This document shows, one piece after another, positions 1-7,069 of a stretch of 11,373 nucleotides of DNA. Source of the DNA: Pseudomonadota bacterium (GTDB lineage: Bacteria > Pseudomonadota > Gammaproteobacteria > Burkholderiales > Burkholderiaceae_B). Location: NCBI GenBank assembly GCA_021793875.1, contig JAJYRX010000029.1, positions 1 to 11,373 of the forward strand. The letters run 5' to 3'. The position numbers and the translations under genes are program-made. The notes below the pieces were generated by a model. That model was given only the letters and a program-made list of their open reading frames with translations, ran no database searches and was not told the origin of the DNA. Positions within the stretch are counted from its first letter, which is position 1, and the number at the start of each line of letters is the position of its first letter.

Positions 1-1905
1 GCCCACCACCCGTGGGCTTTCTAAGTGATTACCATTGGAATCAAAGAATATTATTCCTGGTGGGCCAAACAAATTGAAACGCTTTAATAGTTTTCTGTGC
101 TCAGCCGTATTGTCGGTTACGTCGGCCTGCACCAAAAGCATCTGATTCATACGTGCAGCCACTTCTGGATCACTAAAGGTAAACTTTTCCATCTGTATGC
201 ACGATACACACCAGTCAGCATAGAAATCTAGCATTATGGGCCTATCAGGGCTGGCTAAAAGCTCATCTAACTGATCACCGTTATCTATTTGTATAAATTC
301 TATCTTTTTCTGCTCAATAGGCAACGAAGCGCCATATGTCTGTATTACATGCGATAGCGGACGAATTATATCTCGCCCTCCAGTAGCAACACCCACCATA
401 AGCAGCAGTGCCCATATGGCTAGCAAGTAACCAATAGACTTTCCAAACGCAGTTAACACGATATTTTTTTCAGACGTATGTGACAGACCACTAAACGCAC
501 CCAATAAGTATGCTGAAAAAATAGCCATAAATGCCCAAGCAAGCATAGCAATCCATATTGGCAACAAGGGTTGTATCATCCACAATGCTGTAGCAAGTAA
601 TAGCAAACCAAAGAATGTTTTTACTCCTTGCATCCATGCACCCGCCTTGGGCATTAACATTCCTGATGAAGCACCCACGGCTAGTAATAACAGACCTTCA
701 CCCCAAGCCATTGAAAACAATGATGTGCCACCCAGCACTAAATCGCCGGTTTGTGAAATAAACAGCAATACACCGGCCAAGGGCGCTGCTACACATGGTC
801 CAACTATGAGTGCAGATACCATACCCATAATAAATACCGCGCTTGCTTTACCACCGGGCAGCTTATTAACAAAACTGTTAAGACGATTTTGCATTGATGT
901 TGGAGCCTGCATGGTGAATACATCAAACATTGCAAGCGCAAACAAAGCCAGCAAAGCGGCAAATACTGCTAACACCCAAGGTTTTTGCAACCAAGCCGCA
1001 AGACTTGCTCCTATTATTCCAGCTGCAACCCCCAGCACCGTGTATACAATAGACATACCTAGCACAAATATTGCCGCCAGCTTAAGTCCTTGCCAGCGTG
1101 TCAGCTGTTTTTTCTGCTGGGAGCCACCTGCCAATATGGCCAATAATATTGGCACCATTGGCAATACACACGGTGTAAATGATAGTAAAACACCAAAAAG
1201 GGCTGAAAAAAGAATTATTTGCCAAATGCTTGCTTGTGCTAAATAAGCAGCAAAGCCAGTATCATCCTGATTAGATGGTAGCAAGGAGCCACCACTGCCA
1301 TAGACAGATTGTTCACTACCACCCATAAACAACGACTGTTCAGATGTATTAGAAGACGCCTTGAACATATCGTACTCAGATAAGGGGGTAGAGCTTTCAA
1401 TATCTGGAACCTGGTCTAAAACACCATCGCCACTTGCTATGTAGCCGTCTTCGTCTGGAGTTAACTGTATTACATGCTCGCTAGGGCTGTAGCATAAGCC
1501 TGCATCGGCACAGCCCTGACTTAATATTCTTAATATAAGCGGCTTATCAGCACCTGGCTCAAAGTTTACTTGTATGGTGTATTGGCCATAATAAACCTCA
1601 AGATCTTCCTCAAAGGTGGGATCATACTGCACTAGTCCTTGCGGCCTTACAATTTCACCTAGTCTGCTTTCATGCTCCTGTGGCTCGAGCGTGAAGTCGA
1701 ACCTGTCACGATACATATAGTATTTAGGTGCCACTTGAAAATGCACATCGAGGCGCTGTGGCGTAGCCATTGCAGCACTAAAAACAAAAGCTTCATCTGG
1801 GTCTAGAAAGTCTTCTTGTGCATTACCGTTTAGCGGAACAAATAATGCTAGTACAAGCCAGATAGAAATAAACAAATATGAAAACAGACTATTACGGATA
1901 TACAT
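1..1905 (-). CDS. dsbD: Thiol:disulfide interchange protein DsbD (C-terminus cut by window edge)
   Basis: Inner-membrane protein that carries electrons from cytoplasmic thioredoxin to periplasmic DsbC/DsbG and cytochrome c maturation proteins. The frame is open for 635 codons with no internal stop and leaves the window at base 1. A signal peptide (about residues 1-29, ending near NGNA) leads into the periplasmic alpha domain with the cysteine pair C132 and C138 (QGCADAGLCY). A Ser/Gly-rich linker (about 165-222) precedes a membrane domain with roughly eight hydrophobic segments (about 225-510), carrying C246 in TPCVLPM and C371 in GPCVAAP. The C-terminal thioredoxin-like domain has WCVSC (C566, C569). 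All six catalytic cysteines are therefore present. The last residue visible is in the sequence FDSNGN...VVG, so only about 15-25 residues should be missing. The ATG lies 10 bases after cutA with no clear Shine-Dalgarno sequence, suggesting translational coupling. Family assignment is firm. Confidence 0.96.
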   Translation of the reverse strand, partial: MYIRNSLFSYLFISIWLVLALFVPLNGNAQEDFLDPDEAFVFSAAMATPQRLDVHFQVAPKYYMYRDRFDFTLEPQEHESRLGEIVRPQGLVQYDPTFEEDLEVYYGQYTIQVNFEPGADKPLILRILSQGCADAGLCYSPSEHVIQLTPDEDGYIASGDGVLDQVPDIESSTPLSEYDMFKASSNTSEQSLFMGGSEQSVYGSGGSLLPSNQDDTGFAAYLAQASIWQIILFSALFGVLLSFTPCVLPMVPILLAILAGGSQQKKQLTRWQGLKLAAIFVLGMSIVYTVLGVAAGIIGASLAAWLQKPWVLAVFAALLALFALAMFDVFTMQAPTSMQNRLNSFVNKLPGGKASAVFIMGMVSALIVGPCVAAPLAGVLLFISQTGDLVLGGTSLFSMAWGEGLLLLAVGASSGMLMPKAGAWMQGVKTFFGLLLLATALWMIQPLLPIWIAMLAWAFMAIFSAYLLGAFSGLSHTSEKNIVLTAFGKSIGYLLAIWALLLMVGVATGGRDIIRPLSHVIQTYGASLPIEQKKIEFIQIDNGDQLDELLASPDRPIMLDFYADWCVSCIQMEKFTFSDPEVAARMNQMLLVQADVTDNTAEHRKLLKRFNLFGPPGIIFFDSNGNHLESPRVVG

Positions 1906-1915
1906 GCTTGCAATA

Positions 1916-2257
1916 CTACGACGTGGTCTGAATAATCCAGTCCACATATTGTTGGGAGCCACTATGTACCGGAATCACCAAAAACTCTGGCACTTCGTAC
2001 GGATGCAGATCGGATAGCCGTTGAAACACGTGGTTTATCCGGCCAGCGCGTGTTTTTATGGTAAGAGCGTACTCTTTTTCACCTTCCAAGCTGCCCTTCC
2101 ACATAAACATAGACAATGATTCTTGACCAAGGTTCACACAAGCGGCCAAACCCTCTTCCACTAAATAGTGGGCTATGCGTTTCCCAATAAGCTCGTCTGG
2201 AGCCGTACTCATTATTACAACTGGCTGATTTACATCATTATCTAAATTGGTATTCAT
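1916..2257 (-). CDS. cutA: Divalent-cation tolerance protein CutA
   Basis: Small CutA1-family protein, known as a very stable homotrimer with a ferredoxin-like fold. It is linked to copper tolerance in E. coli, but its molecular role is unsettled. The 113-residue product matches the usual length (about 110). Family marks are STAPDE near residue 17, LAACVN (37-42), W53 and HPYEVPE (85-91). The frame is open further upstream to a TTG at 2275, but that codon lies inside the U-tract of the rplQ terminator. The ATG at 2257 has GGAGG four bases before it, so it is preferred. dsbD follows after 10 bases, so the two genes are probably one transcript. The cutA-dsbD pair after rplQ is a known betaproteobacterial arrangement. 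Confidence 0.94.
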   Translation of the reverse strand: MNTNLDNDVNQPVVIMSTAPDELIGKRIAHYLVEEGLAACVNLGQESLSMFMWKGSLEGEKEYALTIKTRAGRINHVFQRLSDLHPYEVPEFLVIPVHSGSQQYVDWIIQTTS

Positions 2258-2261
2258 AATG

Positions 2262-2266
2262 CCTCC
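2262..2266 (-). promoter_or_regulatory. Ribosome binding site of cutA
   Basis: GGAGG on the minus strand, four bases before the ATG at 2257. It decides the cutA start against the upstream TTG at 2275. It begins directly after the T-run of the rplQ terminator, so a transcript terminated there would lack the cutA start region. Confidence 0.7.
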
Positions 2267-2299
2267 AAAAAACAAAAAACGGGCCTAAAGGCCCGTTTT
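2267..2299 (-). terminator. Rho-independent terminator after rplQ
   Basis: On the minus strand a perfect 10-bp stem (arms 2290-2299 and 2276-2285, core CGGGCC/GGCCCG) closes a four-base UUUA loop. It runs into TTTTTT, one G, then TTTTTT. It lies 26 bases after the rplQ stop and is the strongest terminator in the window, ending the spc/alpha block. On the plus strand the stem is followed by only four Ts, so it points one way. Confidence 0.93.
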
Positions 2300-2325
2300 A
2301 TGCAAGAACTAAGCAATATAAGTGC

Positions 2326-2715
2326 TTACTCTTCGGTATTATCTACCTCTTCCGGCTCTGGACGATCGACAAACTCCATAAAAGCCACAGGTGCATTATC
2401 ACCCTGACGGAAACCCATTTTAAGTACACGAGTGTATCCGCCATTACGCTCCTGATAACGTGGGCCCAGCTCGTTAAACAGCTTCGTTACTGCGTCACGA
2501 TCGCGCAAGCGTGCAAATGCTAGACGACGGTTAGCTAAGGTTGGCTTTTTAGCTAATGTTATAAGAGGTTCTATTACTCTGCGCAGTTCTTTAGCTTTTG
2601 GCAAAGTGGTTTTAATAGCTTCATGCTGTATTAATGAAACCGACATGTTGCGAAACATTGCTAAACGATGTGCGCTAGTGCGATTAAGTTTACGTAAACC
2701 GTGACGATGACGCAT
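2326..2715 (-). CDS. rplQ: 50S ribosomal protein L17
   Basis: Large-subunit protein near the peptide exit-tunnel surface. The 129-residue product opens with MRHRHGLRKLNRTSAHR, the L17 signature, and continues with LPKAKELRRVIEPLITLAK (about 39-57) and the conserved GYTRVLK stretch (about 93-99). The acidic tail (PEPEEVDNTEE) is typical of proteobacterial L17. The ATG is preceded by AGGAAG with five-base spacing. It lies 102 bases after rpoA, behind two hairpins, and is the last gene before the terminator at 2267-2299. Confidence 0.97.
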   Translation of the reverse strand: MRHRHGLRKLNRTSAHRLAMFRNMSVSLIQHEAIKTTLPKAKELRRVIEPLITLAKKPTLANRRLAFARLRDRDAVTKLFNELGPRYQERNGGYTRVLKMGFRQGDNAPVAFMEFVDRPEPEEVDNTEE

Positions 2716-2747
2716 GGTAACTTCCTATAAAAATGAATCTTGTTTAA

Positions 2748-2768
2748 AACAGGATGGTCAATCCTGTT
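2748..2768 (-). other. Hairpin in the rpoA-rplQ gap (8-bp stem)
   Basis: The arms AACAGGAT and ATCCTGTT pair perfectly around a five-base loop. On the minus strand the stem runs into TTTTAAACA, giving only about four Us, so at most it is a weak attenuator or an mRNA processing or stability element. No function can be shown from sequence. Confidence 0.5.
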
Positions 2769-2805
2769 ACCCGGCTTCTTCTATCAGTAAAACTGCGGGC
2801 CGGGT
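2769..2805 (-). other. GC-rich inverted repeat just after rpoA
   Basis: The arms ACCCGGC (2769-2775) and GCCGGGT (2799-2805) pair over seven bases with a 23-base loop. It abuts the 8-bp hairpin at 2748-2768, so the rpoA-rplQ spacer can form two stems in series. There is no U-tract, so it is not a classical terminator. Confidence 0.4.
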
Positions 2806-2817
2806 TGGGCAAAGTAA

Positions 2818-3816
2818 TTAAGGGCGCTCCAGACCAAGGGGCGGCCAGTTATCGAGCTTCATACCCAGAGTTAACCCACGGGCAGCAAGCACCTCTTTAA
2901 TCTCGTTAAGCGATTTACGACCTAGGTTTGGTGTCTTTAGTAGCTCGTTTTCAGTGCGTTGTATTAGATCACCAATATAGTAAATGCTTTCGGCCTTAAG
3001 GCAGTTAGCCGATCGTACGGTAAGCTCAAGATCATCAACTGGGCGCAACAGTACAGGATCAATTTGTGGTGCAGTGCTGGCACGAGCAGGTGCTGCAGTC
3101 TGAACATTATCGGGTGTGCCTTCAAATGAGGAGAACACTGATATTTGATCTATAAGTATGCGAGCGGCCTGACGCACAGCTTCTTCGGGCGAAATCACAC
3201 CATTTGTTTCCACATCCAGAATAAGCTTATCTAGGTCGGTGCGCTGTTCTACACGAGCACTTTCTACTGTGTAGCTTACACGACGAACAGGACTGTATGA
3301 AGCATCCATTATTATGCGACCAATTGTGTGACCACTATCTTCAGACAGCGCTCGCACGTTACCTGGCACATATCCACGACCTTCATCCACCTTGATTTGC
3401 ATTTCTATTTTGCCACCTTCAGACATATTGGCAATAACATGATCAGGGTTAATGATTTCAACGTCATGGGGGACTTCTATGTCGCTTGCAAAAACTGGGC
3501 CCTCCCCTTCCTTTACAAGGCTAAGGGTTACCTCTGCACGACCATGTAGCTTGAATACAACCCCTTTAAGGTTAAGAAGTATATCTACTACGTCTTCTCT
3601 TACCCCTTCAATAGTGGAGTACTCGTGCAGCACGCCAGTAATTTGTACCTCGGTAGGAGCGTATCCTGTCATAGATGACAGCAGAATGCGACGCAAAGCG
3701 TTGCCTAGCGTGTGGCCAAAGCCGCGCTCGAATGGCTCCATTACGATTTTTGCATGATGATCGCTAATAGATTCAACTTCGATTTCGCGAGGCTTTAAAA
3801 AACCTAAAGATGACAT
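2818..3816 (-). CDS. rpoA: DNA-directed RNA polymerase subunit alpha
   Basis: RNA polymerase alpha, which dimerises to scaffold beta and beta' and binds UP elements and activators through its C-terminal domain. The product is 332 residues (E. coli 329). The N-terminal domain (about 8-235) holds FERGFGHTLGNALRRILLSS (29-48). A linker of about 20 residues rich in Ala, Pro and Thr leads to the C-terminal domain (about 253-325) with LELTVRSANCLKAE; R268 and N271 correspond to the DNA-contacting R265 and N268 of E. coli. It ends with the typical LDNWPPLGLERP. The start ATG has AAGGA seven bases before it. The gene lies between spacers of 112 and 102 bases, much longer than any other junction in the ribosomal block, which may let its level be set separately. 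Confidence 0.98.
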   Translation of the reverse strand: MSSLGFLKPREIEVESISDHHAKIVMEPFERGFGHTLGNALRRILLSSMTGYAPTEVQITGVLHEYSTIEGVREDVVDILLNLKGVVFKLHGRAEVTLSLVKEGEGPVFASDIEVPHDVEIINPDHVIANMSEGGKIEMQIKVDEGRGYVPGNVRALSEDSGHTIGRIIMDASYSPVRRVSYTVESARVEQRTDLDKLILDVETNGVISPEEAVRQAARILIDQISVFSSFEGTPDNVQTAAPARASTAPQIDPVLLRPVDDLELTVRSANCLKAESIYYIGDLIQRTENELLKTPNLGRKSLNEIKEVLAARGLTLGMKLDNWPPLGLERP

Positions 3817-3870
3817 GTTTATTCCTTTTCAATACCCTCGGCTCGTTACACCGATAAGGCTGACGGATAA

Positions 3871-3884
3871 GCCGGTGCCCCGGC
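3871..3884 (-). other. Short GC hairpin before rpoA
   Basis: GCCGG and CCGGC pair around a four-base loop, 13 bases downstream (in transcription) of the 9-bp hairpin that follows rpsD. It is a minor structure of unknown role. Confidence 0.3.
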
Positions 3885-3897
3885 GAAGAAAATATGC

Positions 3898-3920
3898 GAG
3901 CACCCAAACGCTGGGTGCTC
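3898..3920 (-). terminator. Hairpin after rpsD, possible attenuator
   Basis: A perfect 9-bp stem (GAGCACCCA/TGGGTGCTC) with a five-base loop starts 8 bases after the rpsD stop. The following minus-strand bases are GCATATTTTCTTC, so the U-rich part is offset and interrupted. That suits partial termination or RNA processing rather than a full stop, and rpoA and rplQ must be transcribed beyond it unless they have their own promoter. Confidence 0.5.
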
Positions 3921-3928
3921 ATACTCAG

Positions 3929-4552
3929 TTAACGTGAGTAAAGTTCCACAATCATGGATTCGTTGACGTCTTGTGCAACGTCGGCGCGATCTGGCACCTG
4001 TTTGAACACGCCGGAAAGTTTATCGGCGTCTACTTCAACCCACTGTGGTAAGCCAATGCCTTTGGCAAGCTCAAGCGATTCTTGAATGCGAACCTGCTTT
4101 TTAGCCTTTTCACGGATTGCAATAACATCACCTGGCTTTATGAGCATTGAGGCTATGTCGGCTGTACGGCCATTGACCTCAATTGCACGGTGGTTAACCA
4201 GCTGACGCGCTTCGGCGCGAGTGGAACCAAAGCCCATGCGGTATACGATGTTATCCAAACGGCTTTCTAAAAGCTGGATAAGGATTTCACCGGTATTACC
4301 GCGACGACGTTCAGATTCTTTAAAGTAACGACGAAACTGTTTTTCAAGTACGCCGTACATGCGTTTTAGTTTTTGTTTCTCGCGCAGTTGTAGACCGTAG
4401 TCAGAAGTACGAGCACCAGAAGTGCGACCGTGCTGACCTGGACGTGAGTCTAGTTTGCATTTAGAGTCAAGCGAACGGCGTGTGCTCTTAAGGAAGAGAT
4501 CTGTGCCTTCGCGACGCGCGAGCTTACATTTAGGTCCTGTGTAACGTGCCAA
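3929..4552 (-). CDS. rpsD: 30S ribosomal protein S4
   Basis: Primary 16S rRNA-binding assembly protein; in E. coli it is also the translational repressor of the alpha operon. The product is 207 residues (E. coli 206). The N-terminal part has MARYTGPKCKLARREG and the DSRPGQHG stretch (about 35-42). The S4 RNA-binding domain begins near residue 97 with SRLDNIVYRMGF and continues through ARQLVNHRAIEVNG. Only two cysteines are present (C9, C32), so this is the zinc-free type. The start codon is TTG, fixed by the invariant MARYTGP start; the only nearby in-frame upstream codons are GTT, ATA and GAA, none of them starts. The GGGG Shine-Dalgarno sequence directly follows the rpsK TAA. The spacer is 11 bases. 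Confidence 0.97.
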   Translation of the reverse strand: MARYTGPKCKLARREGTDLFLKSTRRSLDSKCKLDSRPGQHGRTSGARTSDYGLQLREKQKLKRMYGVLEKQFRRYFKESERRRGNTGEILIQLLESRLDNIVYRMGFGSTRAEARQLVNHRAIEVNGRTADIASMLIKPGDVIAIREKAKKQVRIQESLELAKGIGLPQWVEVDADKLSGVFKQVPDRADVAQDVNESMIVELYSR

Positions 4553-4563
4553 AACTATTCCCC

Positions 4564-4962
4564 TTAGATGCGACGACGCTTGGGCGGACGGCAGCCGTTG
4601 TGCGGTATCGGTGTGATGTCTGCAATACTGGTTATACGAATACCCAGTGCATTCAGAGCACGTACCGAAGATTCACGGCCTGGGCCGGGGCCCTTAATGC
4701 GAACTTCAAGGTTTTTAATACCGTATTCCTGAGCAGTACGACCAGCCTGTTCAGCTGCTACCTGAGCTGCGAACGGGGTTGACTTTCGTGAACCCTTAAA
4801 ACCAGCTGCACCTGCTGTTGCCCACGCCAGAGTGCTACCCTGACGGTCGGTAATAGTGATAATTGTGTTGTTAAACGAAGCGTGTACGTGCGCAATGCCA
4901 TCGGACACGCTCTTGCGTATACGTTTACGAGCGCGTGAAGCGCTGGAGGATGCTTTCGCCAT
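4564..4962 (-). CDS. rpsK: 30S ribosomal protein S11
   Basis: Platform protein of the small subunit, close to the E site and the mRNA exit. The product is 132 residues (E. coli 129). Key stretches are GIAHVHASFNNTIITITD (about 22-39), AGFKGSRKSTPFAAQ (53-67), the NLEVRIKGPGPGRESSVRAL block (about 84-103) and the invariant C-terminal TPIPHNGCRPPKRRRI. The ATG has AGAGGA about seven bases before it, set just behind the rpsM stop. It lies between rpsM (13 bases) and rpsD (11 bases). Confidence 0.97.
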   Translation of the reverse strand: MAKASSSASRARKRIRKSVSDGIAHVHASFNNTIITITDRQGSTLAWATAGAAGFKGSRKSTPFAAQVAAEQAGRTAQEYGIKNLEVRIKGPGPGRESSVRALNALGIRITSIADITPIPHNGCRPPKRRRI

Positions 4963-4975
4963 TTAAATAGTCCTC

Positions 4976-5341
4976 TTATTTCTTAAGGGAAGCGGCCGGA
5001 CGACGCGGACCTTTGCGAGTGCGCGCGTTCGTGCGAGTACGCTGCCCATGCACGGGCAAACCACGACGGTGACGCATACCGCGATAGGTACCTAGATCAA
5101 TTAATCGCTTAATTGAAAGTTGTACCTCGCGACGTAGGTCGCCCTCTACCGTGTAGCCGTTAACGTGCTCACGGATACGTTCAAGTTCCGCGTCAGTCAG
5201 ATCTTTGACCTTCTTAGAGGGTTCAACACCAGCTGCTTCGCAAATATCGCGAGCTCTGGATCGCCCTATGCCAAAAATGGCGGTCAGTCCGATTTCGGCG
5301 TGTTGATGCGGCGGGATGTTAATGCCAGCAATACGAGCCAT
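4976..5341 (-). CDS. rpsM: 30S ribosomal protein S13
   Basis: Head protein of the small subunit that contacts the P-site tRNA and bridges to L5. The product is 121 residues (E. coli 118). It shows MARIAGINIP, the IFGIGRSRA helix-hairpin-helix type stretch (about 23-31), and the basic C-terminal signature LGTYRGMRHRRGLPVHGQRT with TRTNARTRKGPRR and a lysine tail. AAGGA lies eight bases before the ATG. The gap to rpmJ is 36 bases. In E. coli the S4 feedback pseudoknot lies at rpsM; the short leader here shows no obvious equivalent by eye. Confidence 0.97.
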   Translation of the reverse strand: MARIAGINIPPHQHAEIGLTAIFGIGRSRARDICEAAGVEPSKKVKDLTDAELERIREHVNGYTVEGDLRREVQLSIKRLIDLGTYRGMRHRRGLPVHGQRTRTNARTRKGPRRPAASLKK

Positions 5342-5377
5342 GTGACTTTTCCTTGTTAAATCCGTTGCTTCAGAGCT

Positions 5378-5491
5378 TTAGCCCTGACGCTGCTTATGAC
5401 GCGGGTCGGTGCAGATAACACGCACTACCCCGTGACGTTTAATAATTTTGCAGTTGCGGCAGATCCGCTTAACCGATGCCATTACCTTCAT
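5378..5491 (-). CDS. rpmJ: 50S ribosomal protein L36
   Basis: The smallest large-subunit protein. The hand translation gives 37 residues beginning MKVMASVKRICRNCK and ending DPRHKQRQG, matching L36. The zinc-ribbon ligands are intact: C11, C14, C27 and H32, so this is the zinc-binding form. The ATG at 5491 is preceded by GGAG with six-base spacing. A second ATG at codon 4 is less likely because MKV begins the family consensus. It sits 28 bases after infA and 36 before rpsM, its usual betaproteobacterial place. Confidence 0.96.
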   Translation of the reverse strand: MKVMASVKRICRNCKIIKRHGVVRVICTDPRHKQRQG

Positions 5492-5519
5492 GGTTTACTC
5501 CAAACTTTGTATAGGCCCA

Positions 5520-5738
5520 TTATTTAGAGCGGAACACAATTCTGCCGCGTGAAAGGTCGTAGGGCGTGAGCTCCACTGTAACCTTATCGCCTGGCAGAAT
5601 CCGGATATAATGCATGCGCATTTTACCGGAGATGTAGCCCAGCACCATATGGCCGTTTTCAAGCCTTATACGAAATGTTGCATTAGGAAGGTTTTCTACG
5701 ACCTCCCCTTGCATTTGTATTACGTCGTCTTTTGCCAT
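5520..5738 (-). CDS. infA: Translation initiation factor IF-1
   Basis: Single OB-fold factor that occupies the ribosomal A site during initiation. The 72 residues equal the standard length: MAKDDVIQMQGEVVENLPNA at the start, RLENGHMVLGYISGKMRMHYIRILPGDKV in the middle, and ELTPYDLSRGRIVFRSK at the end. The ATG is six bases after the secY TAA and I see no Shine-Dalgarno sequence before it, so translation probably depends on coupling to secY. Its place between secY and rpmJ is typical of betaproteobacteria and many other bacteria, but not of E. coli, where infA lies elsewhere. Confidence 0.97.
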   Translation of the reverse strand: MAKDDVIQMQGEVVENLPNATFRIRLENGHMVLGYISGKMRMHYIRILPGDKVTVELTPYDLSRGRIVFRSK

Positions 5739-5744
5739 TTCTAT

Positions 5745-7064
5745 TTAACGCATTGGCAAACCCGCGCCCCTGAAGTTAGCCTTCTTGAGCAGCGAGTCGT
5801 ACTGGTGAGAGACCATATAGGCTTGGGTTTGAGCCATGAAGTCCATAGCCACCACTACGATAATCAATAACGATGTACCACCAAAATAGAATGGTACGTT
5901 CCAGCGCATTTGCATAAACTCGGGTAACAAACAAACAAGTGTTATGTATAGCGAGCCAGCAAGCGTAAGTCGCATAAGAATGCGGTCTATATAGCGAGCA
6001 GTTTGCGGTCCAGGACGTATGCCCGGTACAAATGCTCCGCTACGCTTTAGGTTATCTGCAGTTTCACGGCTATTAAATACCAATGCCGTGTAGAAAAAGC
6101 AGAAAAATATAATGAGCCCTGAAAACAGCGTTACATACAAAGGCTGATGAGGCTGCAGTGCCGCGGTTAAGTCGCCCAGCCAACCCATACTTGAGCTACT
6201 GGAGAACCAGCTGCTTAAAGTGGCAGGTAACAATATAAGCGAGGACGCGAATATTGGAGGTATAACGCCCGACATATTCAGCTTAAGTGGCAAGTGCGAA
6301 CTTTGACCACCATAAATTTTATTACCTACCTGGCGCTTAGCATAATTAACGGAAATACGTCGCTGGCCGCGTTCTATAAACACAACAAAATACGTTACCG
6401 CTACAACAAGCACCAATATAAACAAAGCTGATAGTATTGACATGGAATCGGTACGAACCAAATCTAACATACCCGCCAATGCGCTTGGCAAACCAGCCAC
6501 AATACCAGCAAAAATTAGTATTGATATACCGTTTCCTATACCACGCTCAGTTATTTGTTCGCCTAGCCACATTATGAACATAGTTCCGGTTACCAGAGTA
6601 ACAATAGTGGTAAAGCGGAATATAAGCCCTGGGTCTATAACAAGGCCAGGTTGCGACTCAAGCGCCATTGAAATACCAACCGCCTGGAATAGTGCGAGAA
6701 ACACTGTGCCATAGCGGGTATATTGGGTAATTTTGCGACGACCTGCTTCACCTTCTTTCTTGATGGCCTCGAGTGTAGGTACAACAACCGACATTAGCTG
6801 CATAATAATTGCTGCTGAAATATACGGCATAATACCAAGCGCAAACACAGAAAAGCGTTCTAGCGCACCACCTGAGAACATGTTGAATAGGCCTAATATG
6901 CCACCTGACTGCTGCTGAAACAGGTCGGCAAGGGCATCGGGGTTTATGCCGGGCACTGGTATATGTGTACCGAGGCGATAAACCACCAAAGCAAGCATCA
7001 GGAATACTATGCGACGCTTTAAGTCGCCGAAGCGTGGTCCTGATTTAGCGTTAGCTTTTGCCAC
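5745..7064 (-). CDS. secY: Preprotein translocase subunit SecY
   Basis: Core channel of the SecYEG translocon in the inner membrane, with about ten transmembrane segments. Recognisable parts are GDLKRRIVFLMLAL and YRLGTHIPVPGI (segment 1), the plug region GGILGLFNMFSGGALERFS, FALGIMPYISA (segment 2), GNGISILIFAGI (mid-protein), and the cytoplasmic loop FNSRETADNLKRSG followed by FVPGIRPG, which contacts the ribosome and SecA. The frame is open to a GTG at 7073, one base after the rplO stop (442 residues). I prefer the GTG at 7064 (439 residues), which has AAGGTGA five bases before it and gives the common MAK start. It lies between rplO and infA, the conserved place of secY at the end of the spc operon. 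Confidence 0.95.
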   Translation of the reverse strand: MAKANAKSGPRFGDLKRRIVFLMLALVVYRLGTHIPVPGINPDALADLFQQQSGGILGLFNMFSGGALERFSVFALGIMPYISAAIIMQLMSVVVPTLEAIKKEGEAGRRKITQYTRYGTVFLALFQAVGISMALESQPGLVIDPGLIFRFTTIVTLVTGTMFIMWLGEQITERGIGNGISILIFAGIVAGLPSALAGMLDLVRTDSMSILSALFILVLVVAVTYFVVFIERGQRRISVNYAKRQVGNKIYGGQSSHLPLKLNMSGVIPPIFASSLILLPATLSSWFSSSSSMGWLGDLTAALQPHQPLYVTLFSGLIIFFCFFYTALVFNSRETADNLKRSGAFVPGIRPGPQTARYIDRILMRLTLAGSLYITLVCLLPEFMQMRWNVPFYFGGTSLLIIVVVAMDFMAQTQAYMVSHQYDSLLKKANFRGAGLPMR

Positions 7065-7069
7065 AAAAT

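Noticed and set aside
647..1246. Plus-strand open frame of 199 codons
   Set aside because: It lies antisense to the membrane domain of dsbD, whose minus-strand frame carries TPCVLPM and GPCVAAP. The plus-strand product resembles no family.
2258..2275. Longer cutA starting with TTG at 2275 (MFFGGIM...)
   Set aside because: The start would be a TTG inside the terminator U-tract with no ribosome binding site; ATG at 2257 has GGAGG and gives the normal family length.
2738..2761. TTGACC on the minus strand as a -35 box for rplQ/cutA
   Set aside because: TTGACC (2761-2756) matches five of six -35 bases, but it lies across the loop of a hairpin and the hexamers 16-18 bases downstream match the -10 poorly (at best TTCATT, three of six).
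3452..3757. Plus-strand open frames inside rpoA
   Set aside because: Shadows of the RNA polymerase alpha gene; no family resemblance and no ribosome binding site that stands out.
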